This document shows, one piece after another, positions 45,259 through 54,383 of a DNA stretch of 58,362 nucleotides. The position numbers and the translations under genes were made by a program. Each line of letters begins with the position of its first letter. Within the stretch, counting starts at the first letter, position 1. Origin of the DNA: Nitrospirota bacterium (GTDB taxonomy: Bacteria > Nitrospirota > JACRHJ01); NCBI GenBank assembly GCA_021789495.1, contig JAJYJM010000004.1, forward strand, positions 52,841-111,202, in the 5' to 3' direction. A model generated the notes under the pieces. It ran no database searches and had not been told where the DNA came from. It saw only the letters and a program-made list of their open reading frames with translations.

Positions 45259-45417
45259 GGAGGAGAGAAATGCGGCGGCGGATTACTTAACCGAATGTGA
45301 AATAAGGATAATAAGACATTTTTGCAGGACTTCAAAATTGTATTACATTTTTGTGTCGGTGCGTATAAAATAGGCAGGAAGGCACGGGGTGCACATTAAA
45401 TATGCAGAAGTCCCTGG

Positions 45418-45437
45418 ATTCCCGCTTTCGCGGGAAT
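45418..45437. repeat. dRS3-like hairpin, exact copy
   Basis: ATTCCCGCTTTCGCGGGAAT, identical to 18306-18325 and flanked by the same CTGG/GACGG bases. It lies in the 276-bp gap between amtB and the SMR gene, about 36 bases beyond the latter's stop. The rest of the gap holds the amtB promoter region. Confidence 0.85.
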
Positions 45438-45473
45438 GACGGCATCCGTCAAGCTTTGACTGGTTCCCTATGT

Positions 45474-45800
45474 CTAATGGGCCGCGCTCCCCGCCTGGAT
45501 TACCGCGCCGCCGAAGACAATAATCGCAAGGCCAAGCCATGTAGTAAGCGGTATGGTCTCCCTGAAGATAAAGCGTCCGGCCAGGATACTTACCACAGCG
45601 AAGACGGCGACATATACGCCCAGGAGCTTGGAGAAATCCCACCGTACCGTGTTCACTACCACGCCGTAGGAGCCGAGCATCAGGAAGCCCGTCAGGATGA
45701 ACCATATTATGCTGCCGCGAAGCCCTTTCCTGATTACGGCGTCCCCGCCCACCTCAAGCACGGCTGCGGCAATGAATATTACCCAGGCAAAAGCTGTCAT
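45474..45800 (-). CDS. Small multidrug resistance (SMR/DMT) family transporter
   Basis: 108 residues from ATG 45800 (MTAFAWVIFIAAAVLEVGGDAVIRKGL), preceded by GGAAAGGA. This is the right length for SMR proteins. Four membrane helices fill the protein (about 2-20, 28-48, 56-74, 82-102). A membrane-embedded Glu in helix 1 (AAAVLEVGGDA) matches the proton/substrate Glu14 of EmrE. SMR dimers export cationic compounds or guanidinium; the substrate is unknown. It is transcribed alone, away from the YHS gene. Confidence 0.82.
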   Translation of the reverse strand: MTAFAWVIFIAAAVLEVGGDAVIRKGLRGSIIWFILTGFLMLGSYGVVVNTVRWDFSKLLGVYVAVFAVVSILAGRFIFRETIPLTTWLGLAIIVFGGAVIQAGSAAH

Positions 45801-45916
45801 CGGTATCCTTTCCCCCGCTATTTTCCAGTTCCTTAATGCGCCCCTCAGCATATTAACTTACCCAGGAATCTCAAGTCAAGCGGATTGGGGGCCTTGAATT
45901 GCAACTTTCCTTTTTA

Positions 45917-45925
45917 TGCTATAAT
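45917..45925 (+). promoter_or_regulatory. Extended -10 promoter of the YHS gene
   Basis: TGCTATAAT (TG-n-TATAAT), with only a loosely placed TTGCAA upstream; 32 bases before the ATG at 45958. Confidence 0.6.
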
Positions 45926-45957
45926 GTTTTTATAGGCATAAAAATTGGGAGGTGGAG

Positions 45958-46137
45958 ATGAAAACCGACCCGGTATGCGGAATGGACGTGAAGGAAGACA
46001 GCCAGTACAACACGCTTCACGGCGGGAAGAAGATGTATTTCTGCAGCAGGGACTGCCAGCAGAAGTTCATCAAGAACCCGGACCAGTACATCGCCAAGAG
46101 CAAGGAAAGCTCGGAAAAGGGCAAGAGGGCTGCTTAA
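45958..46137 (+). CDS. Small YHS-domain protein
   Basis: 59 residues. The YHS pattern DPVCGMDVKEDSQYNTLHGGKKMYFCSRDCQQKFIKNPDQY is complete, including CGM and FCSxxC, a likely metal (Cu or other transition metal) site. It is the same module found at the N-terminus of copper ATPases, but free-standing here. ATG 45958 follows GGGAGG by 5 bases. A basic, Lys/Ser-rich tail ends the protein. An own promoter and terminator make it a single-gene unit. Copper or mercury handling is suggested only by the family. Confidence 0.88.
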   Translation: MKTDPVCGMDVKEDSQYNTLHGGKKMYFCSRDCQQKFIKNPDQYIAKSKESSEKGKRAA

Positions 46138-46187
46138 GGTATCCGGCCCTGTCGGTCATGCGGGGCCATCCGCCCGCCTTTAGAAGT

Positions 46188-46676
46188 TCAGTCTCCTGCC
46201 GTTGTAGGATGTATTGAAACGCCGCCGCCGCGCGGCGTTTTTCTTTTTCCCGCCCAGGATATGAACCCGGTAACGACTATCGCCAGGGCTGAGGTGGCGG
46301 AGTCCAGGACGACGTCGGATACCTCCGCGCCCCTGCCGCCCGCAAGATACTGGTGGATCTCGTCGCTCGAAGCCCAGAGCGCGCATATCAGCAGAACCGT
46401 AAGGCCCGCCTTCACCATGCCAAGGCGCGAGCCCTTCAAGACGGCCCTGTACCACAGGACGGCGAGGACGGCGTAGATGAAGACGTGCGCCGACTTCCGG
46501 ACGACAAGGTCCGCCGTGTTCAGGAAGGAGGTGTCGTAGTTGTAGCCTATGAAGTCGAGCATGCGGCCAATAATGGGCTTCGTTAACGCGGAGCCGAAAT
46601 AGTGGGTGGACAGCGTAAACATGACGGCCATCCAGAGAAGTGCGGGAACGTAGGGTTTTATTTTTGACGTGTTCAA
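46188..46676 (-). CDS. VanZ-like membrane protein
   Basis: 162 residues, starting with TTG 46676-46674, which overlaps the TGA of the PilZ gene (TTGA), so translation is probably coupled. The VanZ-like pattern is seen in ALLWMAVMFTLST, RKSAHVFIYAVLAVLWYR and ASSDEIHQYLAGGRGAEVSDVVLDSATSALA, with four membrane helices. The acidic DEIHQ...R..E..D motif is the family hallmark. Function is unclear; VanZ gives low-level teicoplanin resistance in enterococci. The last about 20 residues overlap the YHS gene's terminator hairpin. Longer in-frame sequence upstream of the TTG is the wrong-frame reading of the PilZ gene. Confidence 0.85.
   Translation of the reverse strand: MNTSKIKPYVPALLWMAVMFTLSTHYFGSALTKPIIGRMLDFIGYNYDTSFLNTADLVVRKSAHVFIYAVLAVLWYRAVLKGSRLGMVKAGLTVLLICALWASSDEIHQYLAGGRGAEVSDVVLDSATSALAIVVTGFISWAGKRKTPRGGGVSIHPTTAGD
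46216..46248 (+). terminator. Intrinsic terminator of the YHS gene, inside the 3' end of the vanZ-like gene
   Basis: AAACGCCGC...GCGGCGTTTTTCTTTTT on the plus strand, about 80 bases after the YHS stop. The stem is eight or more GC-rich pairs with a long T run. It overlaps the coding end of the convergent vanZ-like gene. Confidence 0.75.
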
Positions 46677-47365
46677 CGCCTTGTCTTCCTCGCTATGAAG
46701 CCTTCGATACTGTCGGGGCTTCCTTCCTTGAAATCCGTAAATTTCACCCCGTACCTCATCATATCCGTCCTGCTCGGAGCAATCCTCATGATCTCCGCTC
46801 TTGCCGCAACCCTGTTGAATTCCGACGCGCCGGGAATAAAGAACGACACCTCTATGCCTTCCCCGACGCTCAAGACCCTGTTGCACTCGAACAGCAGTCC
46901 GGTCGTGCTCACGTCCACGGTATTGGCGAGGAAGAACTCGTCCCCCAGCCTGCCGCCTATCTTTACCTTGACAAGTATCCTTATCGACTGCCTTACGGGG
47001 ATGCCGAGGAGTTTCGCTATCTTCTCCGCCAGCTCGTGCTTGTCTATCGGCTTCTTTACGAAGTCGTTCGCCCCGGCCTCGCTGCAACGGCGAATCTCGT
47101 CGGCGTCATTAAGGAGCGTTACGAGGATAATCGAGACGTTCCGAAGTTCCGGGTCTTTGCGGATTGTCCTGCAGACCTCGTCGCCGCCAAGTCCCGGCAT
47201 GTGGAGGTCCATAATTATTATATCCGCTTTTTCGTTTTTGTGCACCTCCAGGGCCTCGCGGCCACTTGTGGCGGTAAGAATCTGGAAAATGTCCCGCTCC
47301 AGCAGACCTACCTGGCGTTCAAGGATCGAGCGGACGCTTTCAACAATCAGTACCTTTTTTTTCAT
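46673..47365 (-). CDS. Response regulator with C-terminal PilZ domain (c-di-GMP binding)
   Basis: 230 residues. Receiver domain (1-118): LIVESVR takes the place of the usual DD pair, acceptor Asp in IIIMDLHMPGLGG (about residue 52), Lys in FVKKPID. PilZ domain (about 122-228): RQSIR (RxxxR) and DVSTTG (D/NxSxxG), both c-di-GMP contact motifs. It could link phosphorylation and c-di-GMP, for example in motility or pilus control; pilins lie 32 kb away. The start at 47365 lies 26 bases inside proS. Its stop overlaps the start of the vanZ-like gene. Confidence 0.9.
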   Translation of the reverse strand: MKKKVLIVESVRSILERQVGLLERDIFQILTATSGREALEVHKNEKADIIIMDLHMPGLGGDEVCRTIRKDPELRNVSIILVTLLNDADEIRRCSEAGANDFVKKPIDKHELAEKIAKLLGIPVRQSIRILVKVKIGGRLGDEFFLANTVDVSTTGLLFECNRVLSVGEGIEVSFFIPGASEFNRVAARAEIMRIAPSRTDMMRYGVKFTDFKEGSPDSIEGFIARKTRR

Positions 47366-49148
47366 TTATTATCTCTCCGGTCTTGCGTGCGGCTTCCGAC
47401 ACCCTTACCCTCAGAGCCTCCCCGGCGCTTCTACTCTTTACCTCCACAAGCCCATCCTTCAGATTCTTCTCCCCCACGACGACGCTGACCGGGAACCCTA
47501 TAAGGTCGGCGTCCTTGAACTTGAACCCGGCGCGCAGTTCGCGGTCGTCCAGGATTACCTCAACCCCGGCCTTCTTAAGCGCATTATAAATCTCCGTCGC
47601 CGCGTCCATGACGCCTTTGTCGTTGACGTTAAGCGGCAGGACGATTACCTCGAAAGGCGCAATCGGCGCGGGCCAGATGATGCCGTTTTTGTCGTTGTTC
47701 TGCTCTATGGCCGCCGCCGCCGTCCGGCTAACTCCTATGCCGTAGCAGCCCATAATCATCGGCTTATCGTCACCGTTGTCGTCCTTGTAAGTGCATTTCA
47801 TCGCCTCGGAGTATTTCGTCCCAAGCATGAAAATGTGCCCGACCTCGATGCCCTTGAAAATCTCTATCTTCCCGGTGCCGCATTTCGGGCACGGGTCACC
47901 GGAGACGATTTTTCGGAGGTCTAAAAATGCCTCTTTGCCCTGTGCAGCCAAATATCCGATACCCAATTGTATAGCGAAATCTTTAATATTAACGTTTGGT
48001 AAATGCGTATCTGCTTCATTCCCTCCCGTAATAAAATTTTTCATACCCAAAACGGCCTTGTCCGCGATAATCGGCACGTCTTTAGGAAGCCCAACAGGCC
48101 CGGCAAAACCGGAAGGAGCACCCGTAACCCTTTCCACCGTCTCATTGTCTGCAAGAGCGACTTCGGAAAATCCTGATGATTCTAAGAACCTGTTAAGTTT
48201 TATTTCGTTAACCTCGTGGTCGCCCCTGACGAGAATCGCTAAGGACTTACTGCCAATGGCACTCTTATATATCAGCGTCTTGACTATCTTCTTCAGTGGC
48301 ACATGCAGATATTCCGCGACCTCCTCGACGGTCTTCTTGCCGGGAGTATGAACTTTCTCTATCGGCAGTTCGACTTCCTCTTCCTCGAGCATCTCGCGCG
48401 GCAGACGGCTCTTGTCCACAATCTCCGGCTCCCTGCACTCCGCCTTCTCCACGTTCGCGGCGTAGTCGCATGAATCGCACGACGCGATGAAGTCCTCGCC
48501 CGTCTCGGCAAGCACCATGAACTCGTGGGAGAAGCTCCCGCCGATGTTCCCGGTATCCGCCTCGACCGCGCGGAAGTTCAGCCCGCAACGGGTAAATATC
48601 CGTTTATACGTCTCGTACATGTTCCAGTATTCGGCTTCCGCAGACGCCGTGTCCTTGTGGAAGCTGTATGCGTCCTTCATTATGAATTCGCGCCCGCGCA
48701 TGAGGCCGAACCGCGGACGGATTTCGTCTCTGAACTTCGTCTGAATCTGGTAGAGGTTCATCGGCAGCTGACGATATGATTTAACCTCCCTGCGCACGAG
48801 GTCTGTTATTACCTCCTCGGCGGTCGGGGCGATACAGAACTCGCGGTCGTGCCGGTCTTTCAGGCGGAGCAGTTCCTTGCCGTAGTAGTCCCACCTGCCG
48901 GATTCCTTCCAGAGCTCGGACGGCTGGACGGCGGGTAGCATGACCTCCTGCGCGCCCGCCCTGTCCATCTCCTGGCGGACGATTTCGGCGACCTTCCGGA
49001 CGGTGCGCCATCCGAGCGGCAGGTAGTCGTATATCCCCGCCGCGACCTTCCGTATCATCCCCGCGCGCACCATGAGCCTGTGCGAGATTACTTCCGCCTC
49101 GGCGGGGTCATCCTTCAGTGTAGGTATAAGGAGTTTGGAATAGAGCAT
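47340..49148 (-). CDS. proS: Prolyl-tRNA synthetase (prokaryote type with editing domain)
   Basis: 602 residues, slightly longer than E. coli ProS (572). Class II motifs 1-3 are RAGMIRKVAAGIYDYLPLGW, FRDEIRPRFGLMRGREF and GCYGIGVSR. The INS/YbaK-like editing domain that clears Ala-tRNAPro lies between motifs 2 and 3 (about residues 230-410, LAILVRGDHEVNEIKLNRF), and a C-terminal anticodon-binding domain ends the protein. Bases 47941-48300, within the editing domain, have about 45% GC against 55-63% nearby and use A/T-ending codons, suggesting a replaced segment. One base separates it from ispG. Confidence 0.97.
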   Translation of the reverse strand: MLYSKLLIPTLKDDPAEAEVISHRLMVRAGMIRKVAAGIYDYLPLGWRTVRKVAEIVRQEMDRAGAQEVMLPAVQPSELWKESGRWDYYGKELLRLKDRHDREFCIAPTAEEVITDLVRREVKSYRQLPMNLYQIQTKFRDEIRPRFGLMRGREFIMKDAYSFHKDTASAEAEYWNMYETYKRIFTRCGLNFRAVEADTGNIGGSFSHEFMVLAETGEDFIASCDSCDYAANVEKAECREPEIVDKSRLPREMLEEEEVELPIEKVHTPGKKTVEEVAEYLHVPLKKIVKTLIYKSAIGSKSLAILVRGDHEVNEIKLNRFLESSGFSEVALADNETVERVTGAPSGFAGPVGLPKDVPIIADKAVLGMKNFITGGNEADTHLPNVNIKDFAIQLGIGYLAAQGKEAFLDLRKIVSGDPCPKCGTGKIEIFKGIEVGHIFMLGTKYSEAMKCTYKDDNGDDKPMIMGCYGIGVSRTAAAAIEQNNDKNGIIWPAPIAPFEVIVLPLNVNDKGVMDAATEIYNALKKAGVEVILDDRELRAGFKFKDADLIGFPVSVVVGEKNLKDGLVEVKSRSAGEALRVRVSEAARKTGEIINEKKGTDC

Positions 49149-49149
49149 G

Positions 49150-50214
49150 TTACTGTCTCGCCGCCTCCTCGACTTCGCTCACGAGGGCGTCGGCAAGTTC
49201 GTCCTCTTTAAGCTTCTTTATTATCTCGCCTTTCCGGAAGAGAAGCCCGCGTCCCCTGCCGCCCGCTATGCCCATGTCCGCCTGTGCCGCCTCACCGGGG
49301 CCGTTCACTATGCATCCCATGACGGCGACATCGAACGGCCTGGTTACATGGGAGAGCCGCCGCTCCACTTCCTGCGCAAGGCCGATTACGTCTATCTGCG
49401 TCCTGCCGCAGGTGGGGCAGGAGATTATGTTCACGCCGCGCTGACGAAGGTGCAGCGCTTTCAGCATCTCCCAGGCCGCCCGCACCTCCTCTACCGGATT
49501 GGCCGTGAGCGAGACGCGCATCGTGTCTCCTATGCCTTCCGCGAGGAGGATTCCGAGGCCGACGGAGGACTTCACCGTGCCGGAGAAGAGCGTCCCGGCC
49601 TCCGTGACGCCGATATGCAGGGGATATTTCGCCGCCTTAGACATCAGCCTGTACGCGTCAACGGTAGTCGGCACGTCGGATGCCTTTATGGATATTTTCA
49701 TGTCGAGGAAGTTCAGGTCTTCCAGTATCCGCACGTGTCTCATGGCGGACTCGACAAGCGCCTCAGGCGTCGGCTTCCCATATTTCTTGAGAAGGTCTTT
49801 CTCGAGAGAGCCGGAATTTACGCCGATGCGTATGGGAACTCCGCGCTCCTTCGCGGCCTTGACAAGCTCCTTGACCTTATTCTTCCCGCCGATGTTGCCG
49901 GGGTTGATACGAAGGCCGTCCACGCCCCTATCGATTGCCGTCAGGGCCAGGCGATGGTCGAAGTGAACGTCCGCGACGAGCGGTATGGAGATGGCCTTCT
50001 TTATCTTATCGAGCGACTTCGCCGCGTCCATGTCGAGAAGCGCCACCCGCACGACCTCGCAGCCGGCCCTCGCCAGCTCGTTAATCTGCCTTACCGTGGC
50101 CTTCACGTCGCGCGTGTCGGTATTCGTCATGGACTGGACGACGACAGGCGCGCCGCCGCCTATCGGCACGCCGCCAAGGGTTATGCGGCGGGTCTTCCTG
50201 CGGGTGATTTTCAT
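49150..50214 (-). CDS. ispG: 4-hydroxy-3-methylbut-2-enyl-diphosphate synthase (flavodoxin/ferredoxin)
   Basis: 354 residues. It is an MEP-pathway 4Fe-4S enzyme making HMBPP. The TIM-barrel start is VVVQSMTNTDTRDVKATVRQI; cluster ligands are SCPTCGRTQ and MGCIVNGPGEA. It follows rseP by 4 bases and is followed by proS. Together with dxr two genes upstream it gives two steps of the same pathway in one operon, feeding UppS for undecaprenyl phosphate. The small ferredoxin at 32791 could be an electron donor (speculative). Confidence 0.97.
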   Translation of the reverse strand: MKITRRKTRRITLGGVPIGGGAPVVVQSMTNTDTRDVKATVRQINELARAGCEVVRVALLDMDAAKSLDKIKKAISIPLVADVHFDHRLALTAIDRGVDGLRINPGNIGGKNKVKELVKAAKERGVPIRIGVNSGSLEKDLLKKYGKPTPEALVESAMRHVRILEDLNFLDMKISIKASDVPTTVDAYRLMSKAAKYPLHIGVTEAGTLFSGTVKSSVGLGILLAEGIGDTMRVSLTANPVEEVRAAWEMLKALHLRQRGVNIISCPTCGRTQIDVIGLAQEVERRLSHVTRPFDVAVMGCIVNGPGEAAQADMGIAGGRGRGLLFRKGEIIKKLKEDELADALVSEVEEAARQ

Positions 50215-50218
50215 ATAG

Positions 50219-51574
50219 CTATTTCCACGTCGGGTAGAATCCCAGCCATCGCATTATGTCGTTGTAGGACGCAAACAATAAAAGGGCGATAAGCATGAGC
50301 AGCCCTATCTGCTGGGCGATTTCTCGCTTGCGCATCGAGAGCGGCCTGCCCTGTATCGCCTCTATCCCCAGGAACATCAGGTGCCCGCCGTCGAGGATGG
50401 GCACGGGGAAGAGGTTTATTACGCCGAGATTCACGCTAAGGAGCGCTATGAATATTATGTAGTCTCCGATTCCCTGCCTGGCCTGCCTCGCGGACAACTG
50501 GATTATTCCTCCCGGCCCGCCCACCTGGCTTGCGTCCTCCCTGCCGCCTATCAGCCTGGCGAGAAACTTGACAGTCATGCTGGTCATCATGTAGGTGCGC
50601 TCGTATGCGAGCTTTAAGGACTCAATCGGCCCGTAGGCCATGTTGACCTCGTCGGAGCCCATCTCGACGCCTATGACGCCGTAGGGCTTTTTACCCGGTT
50701 TTGCCTTGCTCAGGGTCGGCGTGATGTTGACGGAAAAGAGCCTCCCCTGCCTATCGATGGTAAAGTTCATCGGCCTGCCGGGATTCACCCGTATCATGTC
50801 GGCCATGTCCATCCAGGAGCCGACGGCGTGCCCGTTAACCGCAACGATGCGGTCCTTGGTCTTTATCCCGGCCATGTCAGCCGGTGAGCGGGACATTACC
50901 GCGCCGACGATTACGGAACCCATGAGACCGGCGTCCCCCTGCCCGTTGACGGCGACAGGGGTCGCTTTCATATCCAGAAGTCTTCCGTCCCTGCGCACGG
51001 AGAACACAATTTGACGCCCCGGATGGGCCTTTATGTATTCCGAGACCTCCTCCCACACGTCCATATATTCGCCGTTTACCTTTTCTATGACGTCTCCGGC
51101 CTTAAATCCCGCCGCCTGCGCCGGACTGCCCTTTACGACATCGGCCACCTTCGCAATCGCCGTGGGAAAACCTGTCAGAAACAGGATGTAGCAGAGAAAT
51201 ACCGCCAGGAGGATATTGAAGAAAGGCCCGGCGAAGATAATGGCCGCGCGCTTCCAGAGCGACTGCTCCGTGAAGGAGCGCTCTTTTTCCTCCGGAGAAA
51301 GCTCCTGCGTCTCCTCGTCCTCGCCCAGCATCTTGACGTATCCGCCGAGCGGGATGGCGGAGATCACGTATTCCGTCTCGCCTATATTCCAGCCGACGAG
51401 CTTCTTCCCGAAGCCCAGGGAGAACTTCTGAACCGCTACCCCGGAGAGCTTGGCCACAAGGAAGTGTCCCATCTCGTGCGCGAATATGAGAAGACCCAGC
51501 GCCACCACCGCGGCAAGAAGACCGAATACCGAGGGGAATATGCCGGCTGCGGCCTCAAAAAGCGTGTTATGCAA
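50219..51574 (-). CDS. rseP: Site-2 protease RseP (RIP metalloprotease)
   Basis: 451 residues, normal length. It cleaves membrane-spanning anti-sigma factors and signal peptides. Zinc motif HEMGH (H33, E34, H37) is in the first membrane helix; the third ligand is in NLFPVPILDGGHL. Two tandem PDZ domains lie between (about 120-200 and 205-290, AQAAGFKAGDVIEKVNGE and ADMAGIKTKDRIVAVNG). The start is TTG 51574-51572 with GGAGG upstream. It sits in the conserved cdsA-dxr-rseP order. No rseA or rpoE is in the window. Confidence 0.96.
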   Translation of the reverse strand: MHNTLFEAAAGIFPSVFGLLAAVVALGLLIFAHEMGHFLVAKLSGVAVQKFSLGFGKKLVGWNIGETEYVISAIPLGGYVKMLGEDEETQELSPEEKERSFTEQSLWKRAAIIFAGPFFNILLAVFLCYILFLTGFPTAIAKVADVVKGSPAQAAGFKAGDVIEKVNGEYMDVWEEVSEYIKAHPGRQIVFSVRRDGRLLDMKATPVAVNGQGDAGLMGSVIVGAVMSRSPADMAGIKTKDRIVAVNGHAVGSWMDMADMIRVNPGRPMNFTIDRQGRLFSVNITPTLSKAKPGKKPYGVIGVEMGSDEVNMAYGPIESLKLAYERTYMMTSMTVKFLARLIGGREDASQVGGPGGIIQLSARQARQGIGDYIIFIALLSVNLGVINLFPVPILDGGHLMFLGIEAIQGRPLSMRKREIAQQIGLLMLIALLLFASYNDIMRWLGFYPTWK

Positions 51575-51586
51575 ATTGCCTCCTTA

Positions 51587-52732
51587 TCATTTCGCCAGCC
51601 TCGCCGCGGCAACCCTCGCCCACTTGTCCGCCGAAAGCACCTCTTCCACGGACGAAGGCTTCCAGGGCTTATGTCCGTCCATGACTGCCCGAATAACAGC
51701 CGGGATGTCCATGAAACCGATTTTTTCGTCGAGGAAGGCCTGCACGGCGACTTCGTTCGCTGCGTTCAAGACTGCCGGCATCGTCCCGCCCGCGTCGAGC
51801 GCATCGAACGCGTACGAGAGGCAGGGGAATTTTTGCAGATCCGGCTCCGTGAACGTAAGGCGCCCGACCTTAGAGAGGTCGAGGCCGGGTATGTTCTTCT
51901 TCAGCCTTCCGGGATAGCCGAGCGCGTACGAGATAGGCCCGCGCATGTCCGGGACGCCGAGCTGGGCTATTACGGAGCCGTCTATGAACTCGGCCATGGA
52001 GTGTATGATGCTCTGGGGATGGACGAGCACGGATATCCTCTCAGGCCCGACGTCGAACAGCCACCTTGCCTCTATAACTTCAAGACCCTTGTTCATAAGC
52101 GTCGCGGAGTCTATGGTTATCTTTCTGCCCATCTCCCAGTTCGGGTGCTTCAGGGCGTCCGCGGGCTTCACTCCCTTAAGCCTCTCCGCCGGGTATTCCC
52201 GGAAAGGCCCGCCGGAAGCCGTGAGCGTCAGGCGCGCGAGGTCGTTTTTCCTGTGGCCCTTCATGGACTGAAAGATGGCCGAGTGCTCGCTGTCCACCGG
52301 CAGGAGTTTTACGCCGTTGCGCTTTACCGCGTCTATCACCAGCGAACCGGCGCAGACGAGCGTTTCCTTGTTCGCAAGCGCGATGTCCTTGCCGGACTCT
52401 ATCGCGGCCATCGTGGGGACAAGGCCCGCCGCGCCGACTATGCTCGAAACTACCATGTCCACGCCGTCGAGCGACGCCGCCTCCACAAGACCCTCGACGC
52501 CGTGCAGGACGCGGACGCCTCCGCCGAGGCGCTTCCTGAGAGTATCGGCGGCCTTCTTGTCCCGCACCGTAACAATCTCCGGGGAGAACTCCCGCGCCTG
52601 GGCCTCCACCAATTCCACGTTCGCGCCGCAGGAGAGCGCCATGACACGAAACCTCTCCGGGAACCGGCGCGCGACGTCGAGCGTGTTTACGCCTATGGAG
52701 CCTGTGCATCCGAGTATGGATAGATTCTTCAT
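51587..52732 (-). CDS. dxr: 1-deoxy-D-xylulose-5-phosphate reductoisomerase
   Basis: 381 residues from ATG 52732, overlapping the cdsA stop as ATGA. It is the committed MEP step. The NADPH-binding start is [17 protein letters not shown]. Metal and substrate motifs are [13 protein letters not shown] (Asp and Glu ligands), [10 protein letters not shown] and [25 protein letters not shown]. The length is near normal (about 390). A much longer open frame running into cdsA on the same strand is accidental. Confidence 0.97.
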   Translation of the reverse strand: MKNLSILGCTGSIGVNTLDVARRFPERFRVMALSCGANVELVEAQAREFSPEIVTVRDKKAADTLRKRLGGGVRVLHGVEGLVEAASLDGVDMVVSSIVGAAGLVPTMAAIESGKDIALANKETLVCAGSLVIDAVKRNGVKLLPVDSEHSAIFQSMKGHRKNDLARLTLTASGGPFREYPAERLKGVKPADALKHPNWEMGRKITIDSATLMNKGLEVIEARWLFDVGPERISVLVHPQSIIHSMAEFIDGSVIAQLGVPDMRGPISYALGYPGRLKKNIPGLDLSKVGRLTFTEPDLQKFPCLSYAFDALDAGGTMPAVLNAANEVAVQAFLDEKIGFMDIPAVIRAVMDGHKPWKPSSVEEVLSADKWARVAAARLAK

Positions 52733-53589
52733 TTCAGCGATATGGCCTTTGCGGAGAGTTCGACCAGGGTGTAGTAGTAAAGCGCCGGGGCGTTCAGGAG
52801 CATGCTGTCCACCCTGTCGAGGAATCCGCCGTGCCCCGGGAATATCCCGCCGGAGTCCTTCGTCCTTGCGCTCCTCTTTATCATGGACTCGGCAAGGTCC
52901 CCCACCTGCCCGACAATCCCCAGGACTATACCAAGCCCTATGGCGTCGTGCAGAGGGAGCGCGCGGTAAAACCACGCCCGGCAGACGAGCGACATGCCGA
53001 CGCCCGCCAGGAGGCCGCCGACGGCGCCCTCCCAGGACTTCTTCGGGCTTATCTTCTGATAAAGCTTTTTCCTGCCGAAGCGGCTCCCGATGTAATACGC
53101 CCCGGTATCCGTCGCCCATGTGACGGCAAAGAGGAAGAAGACGAGCTCGCGCCCGTCCACATCGGGCGTCTTCCAGGCGCGGAGCAGTATCGCGTAGGCG
53201 GAGAGCCATGCGACGTAGACCACGCCGGTAAAGGTAATGGCGACGTCCACCAGCGCGCCGTTTATGTCCTTGCGGGAAAACAGCCTGAATAGAAGCGCCA
53301 CGACGAACGCGAACGCGACCATTACATCCGGGGAGAATACCGTCGCGTACGGCCAGTCGGGGATCTCCGCCCCGACGTAGAACCCGCTCATTACCAGCGC
53401 GCCTACCAACATCCCTACGAGCGTCTGGGGCCTGTAGCCGCTGTTCTTGAACATCCTGTAGAACTCGTAGAGGCCGACCATGACGCCTGAGAGCGTCAGG
53501 AAGAAGAACGCCAGCGGCCCCGCGTACTGCACGACGAGGAATAGCAGCGGGATCGCAAAAACTGCCGTCAGAACCCTTTTGTAGCCCAT
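52729..53589 (-). CDS. cdsA: Phosphatidate cytidylyltransferase
   Basis: 286 residues, eight or so membrane helices. It makes CDP-diacylglycerol for phospholipid synthesis. The C-terminal signature [24 protein letters not shown] (Lys, Asp, Gly-His-Gly-Gly, Asp-Arg-x-Asp) is complete, preceded by [37 protein letters not shown]. The ATG directly follows the uppS stop. Neighbour order uppS-cdsA-dxr-rseP is the common bacterial arrangement. Confidence 0.96.
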   Translation of the reverse strand: MGYKRVLTAVFAIPLLFLVVQYAGPLAFFFLTLSGVMVGLYEFYRMFKNSGYRPQTLVGMLVGALVMSGFYVGAEIPDWPYATVFSPDVMVAFAFVVALLFRLFSRKDINGALVDVAITFTGVVYVAWLSAYAILLRAWKTPDVDGRELVFFLFAVTWATDTGAYYIGSRFGRKKLYQKISPKKSWEGAVGGLLAGVGMSLVCRAWFYRALPLHDAIGLGIVLGIVGQVGDLAESMIKRSARTKDSGGIFPGHGGFLDRVDSMLLNAPALYYYTLVELSAKAISLK

Positions 53590-54381
53590 TTAACTCCCCA
53601 GTTGCTCGGATGTCTTCCCAAAACGCCTCTGCCTTCTCTGGTAGTCGAGTATGGCGACCAAGAGGTCTTTCTCCGTGAAGTCCGGCCAGAGGGCCTCAGC
53701 GAAATAAAGCTCCGCATACGCCATCTGCCAGAGCAGGAAGTTCGATACCCTCTGCTCGCCCGACGTCCTGATGACGAGGTCGAGCTCCGGCATACCCCTT
53801 GTATCGAGATACCCTGAGAATGTCCGCTCGTCCAGGGCGGACGGCTCCATCCTGCCGGCGTTTATGTCCGCAGCAATCTTTTTCGCCGCCTCGATTATCT
53901 CCCGCCTCCCGCCGTAAGAGAGCGCAAGGTCGAGCACCATGCCGGTATTTCCGGCGGTCTCCGCCTTCGCCTTGTCAAGCCAGGCGCGCGCCTCAGGCGG
54001 GAGGTCTTCCACGCGCCCGATTGTCGAGAAGCGGATGTTCTCCCTCTTCATAAGCGAAAGCTCCTGCCTCAGGTAGAGCGTAAGGAGAGACATCAAAAAG
54101 GACACCTCGAGCGGCGGCCTCTTCCAGTTCTCCGTGGAGAAGGCGTAGAGCGTGAGCGCCGGGACGCCGAGCCTCGCGCAGGTCTCAACCACCTCGTGCA
54201 CGACCTCCATTCCCTTTTTATGGCCCGCAATCCTCGGAAGCCCGCGCCTCGCGGCCCACCTGCCGTTGCCGTCCATTATTATCGCCATGTGCCTGGGCAG
54301 GCGCAGAGGGTCCACCAGCGCCCGAAGCTCGGCGACGCTCAAATCCGCATAGTCTTTTATATGTGTCAGCGTATGTTCCAA
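53590..54381 (-). CDS. uppS: Undecaprenyl diphosphate synthase (cis-prenyltransferase)
   Basis: 263 residues. It makes the C55 lipid carrier for peptidoglycan and O-antigen. The catalytic Asp is in [12 protein letters not shown], followed by [24 protein letters not shown] and [21 protein letters not shown] are further conserved blocks. It starts with TTG 54381-54379, whose Shine-Dalgarno overlaps the stop of the FG-GAP gene; no in-frame ATG precedes the conserved core in a better position. Confidence 0.95.
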   Translation of the reverse strand: MEHTLTHIKDYADLSVAELRALVDPLRLPRHMAIIMDGNGRWAARRGLPRIAGHKKGMEVVHEVVETCARLGVPALTLYAFSTENWKRPPLEVSFLMSLLTLYLRQELSLMKRENIRFSTIGRVEDLPPEARAWLDKAKAETAGNTGMVLDLALSYGGRREIIEAAKKIAADINAGRMEPSALDERTFSGYLDTRGMPELDLVIRTSGEQRVSNFLLWQMAYAELYFAEALWPDFTEKDLLVAILDYQRRQRRFGKTSEQLGS

Positions 54382-54383
54382 AA

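Noticed and set aside
45370-45400. NtrC-type site GCAC-GGG-GTGC upstream of amtB
   Set aside because: The half-sites are only 3 bases apart, not the consensus spacing for NtrC, so it was not called.
46677-47087. Upstream extension of the vanZ-like frame into the PilZ gene
   Set aside because: Low-complexity charged sequence from the wrong frame of the response regulator; the TTGA overlap gives a better start.
51011-52723. A 570-codon plus-strand open frame opposite dxr and rseP
   Set aside because: Antisense to two certain genes, Arg/His-rich, no recognisable motif and no ribosome binding site.
52733-53209. Upstream extension of dxr into cdsA
   Set aside because: The extra residues are an out-of-frame reading of cdsA; the ATGA overlap and the [11 protein letters not shown] start fix dxr at 52732.
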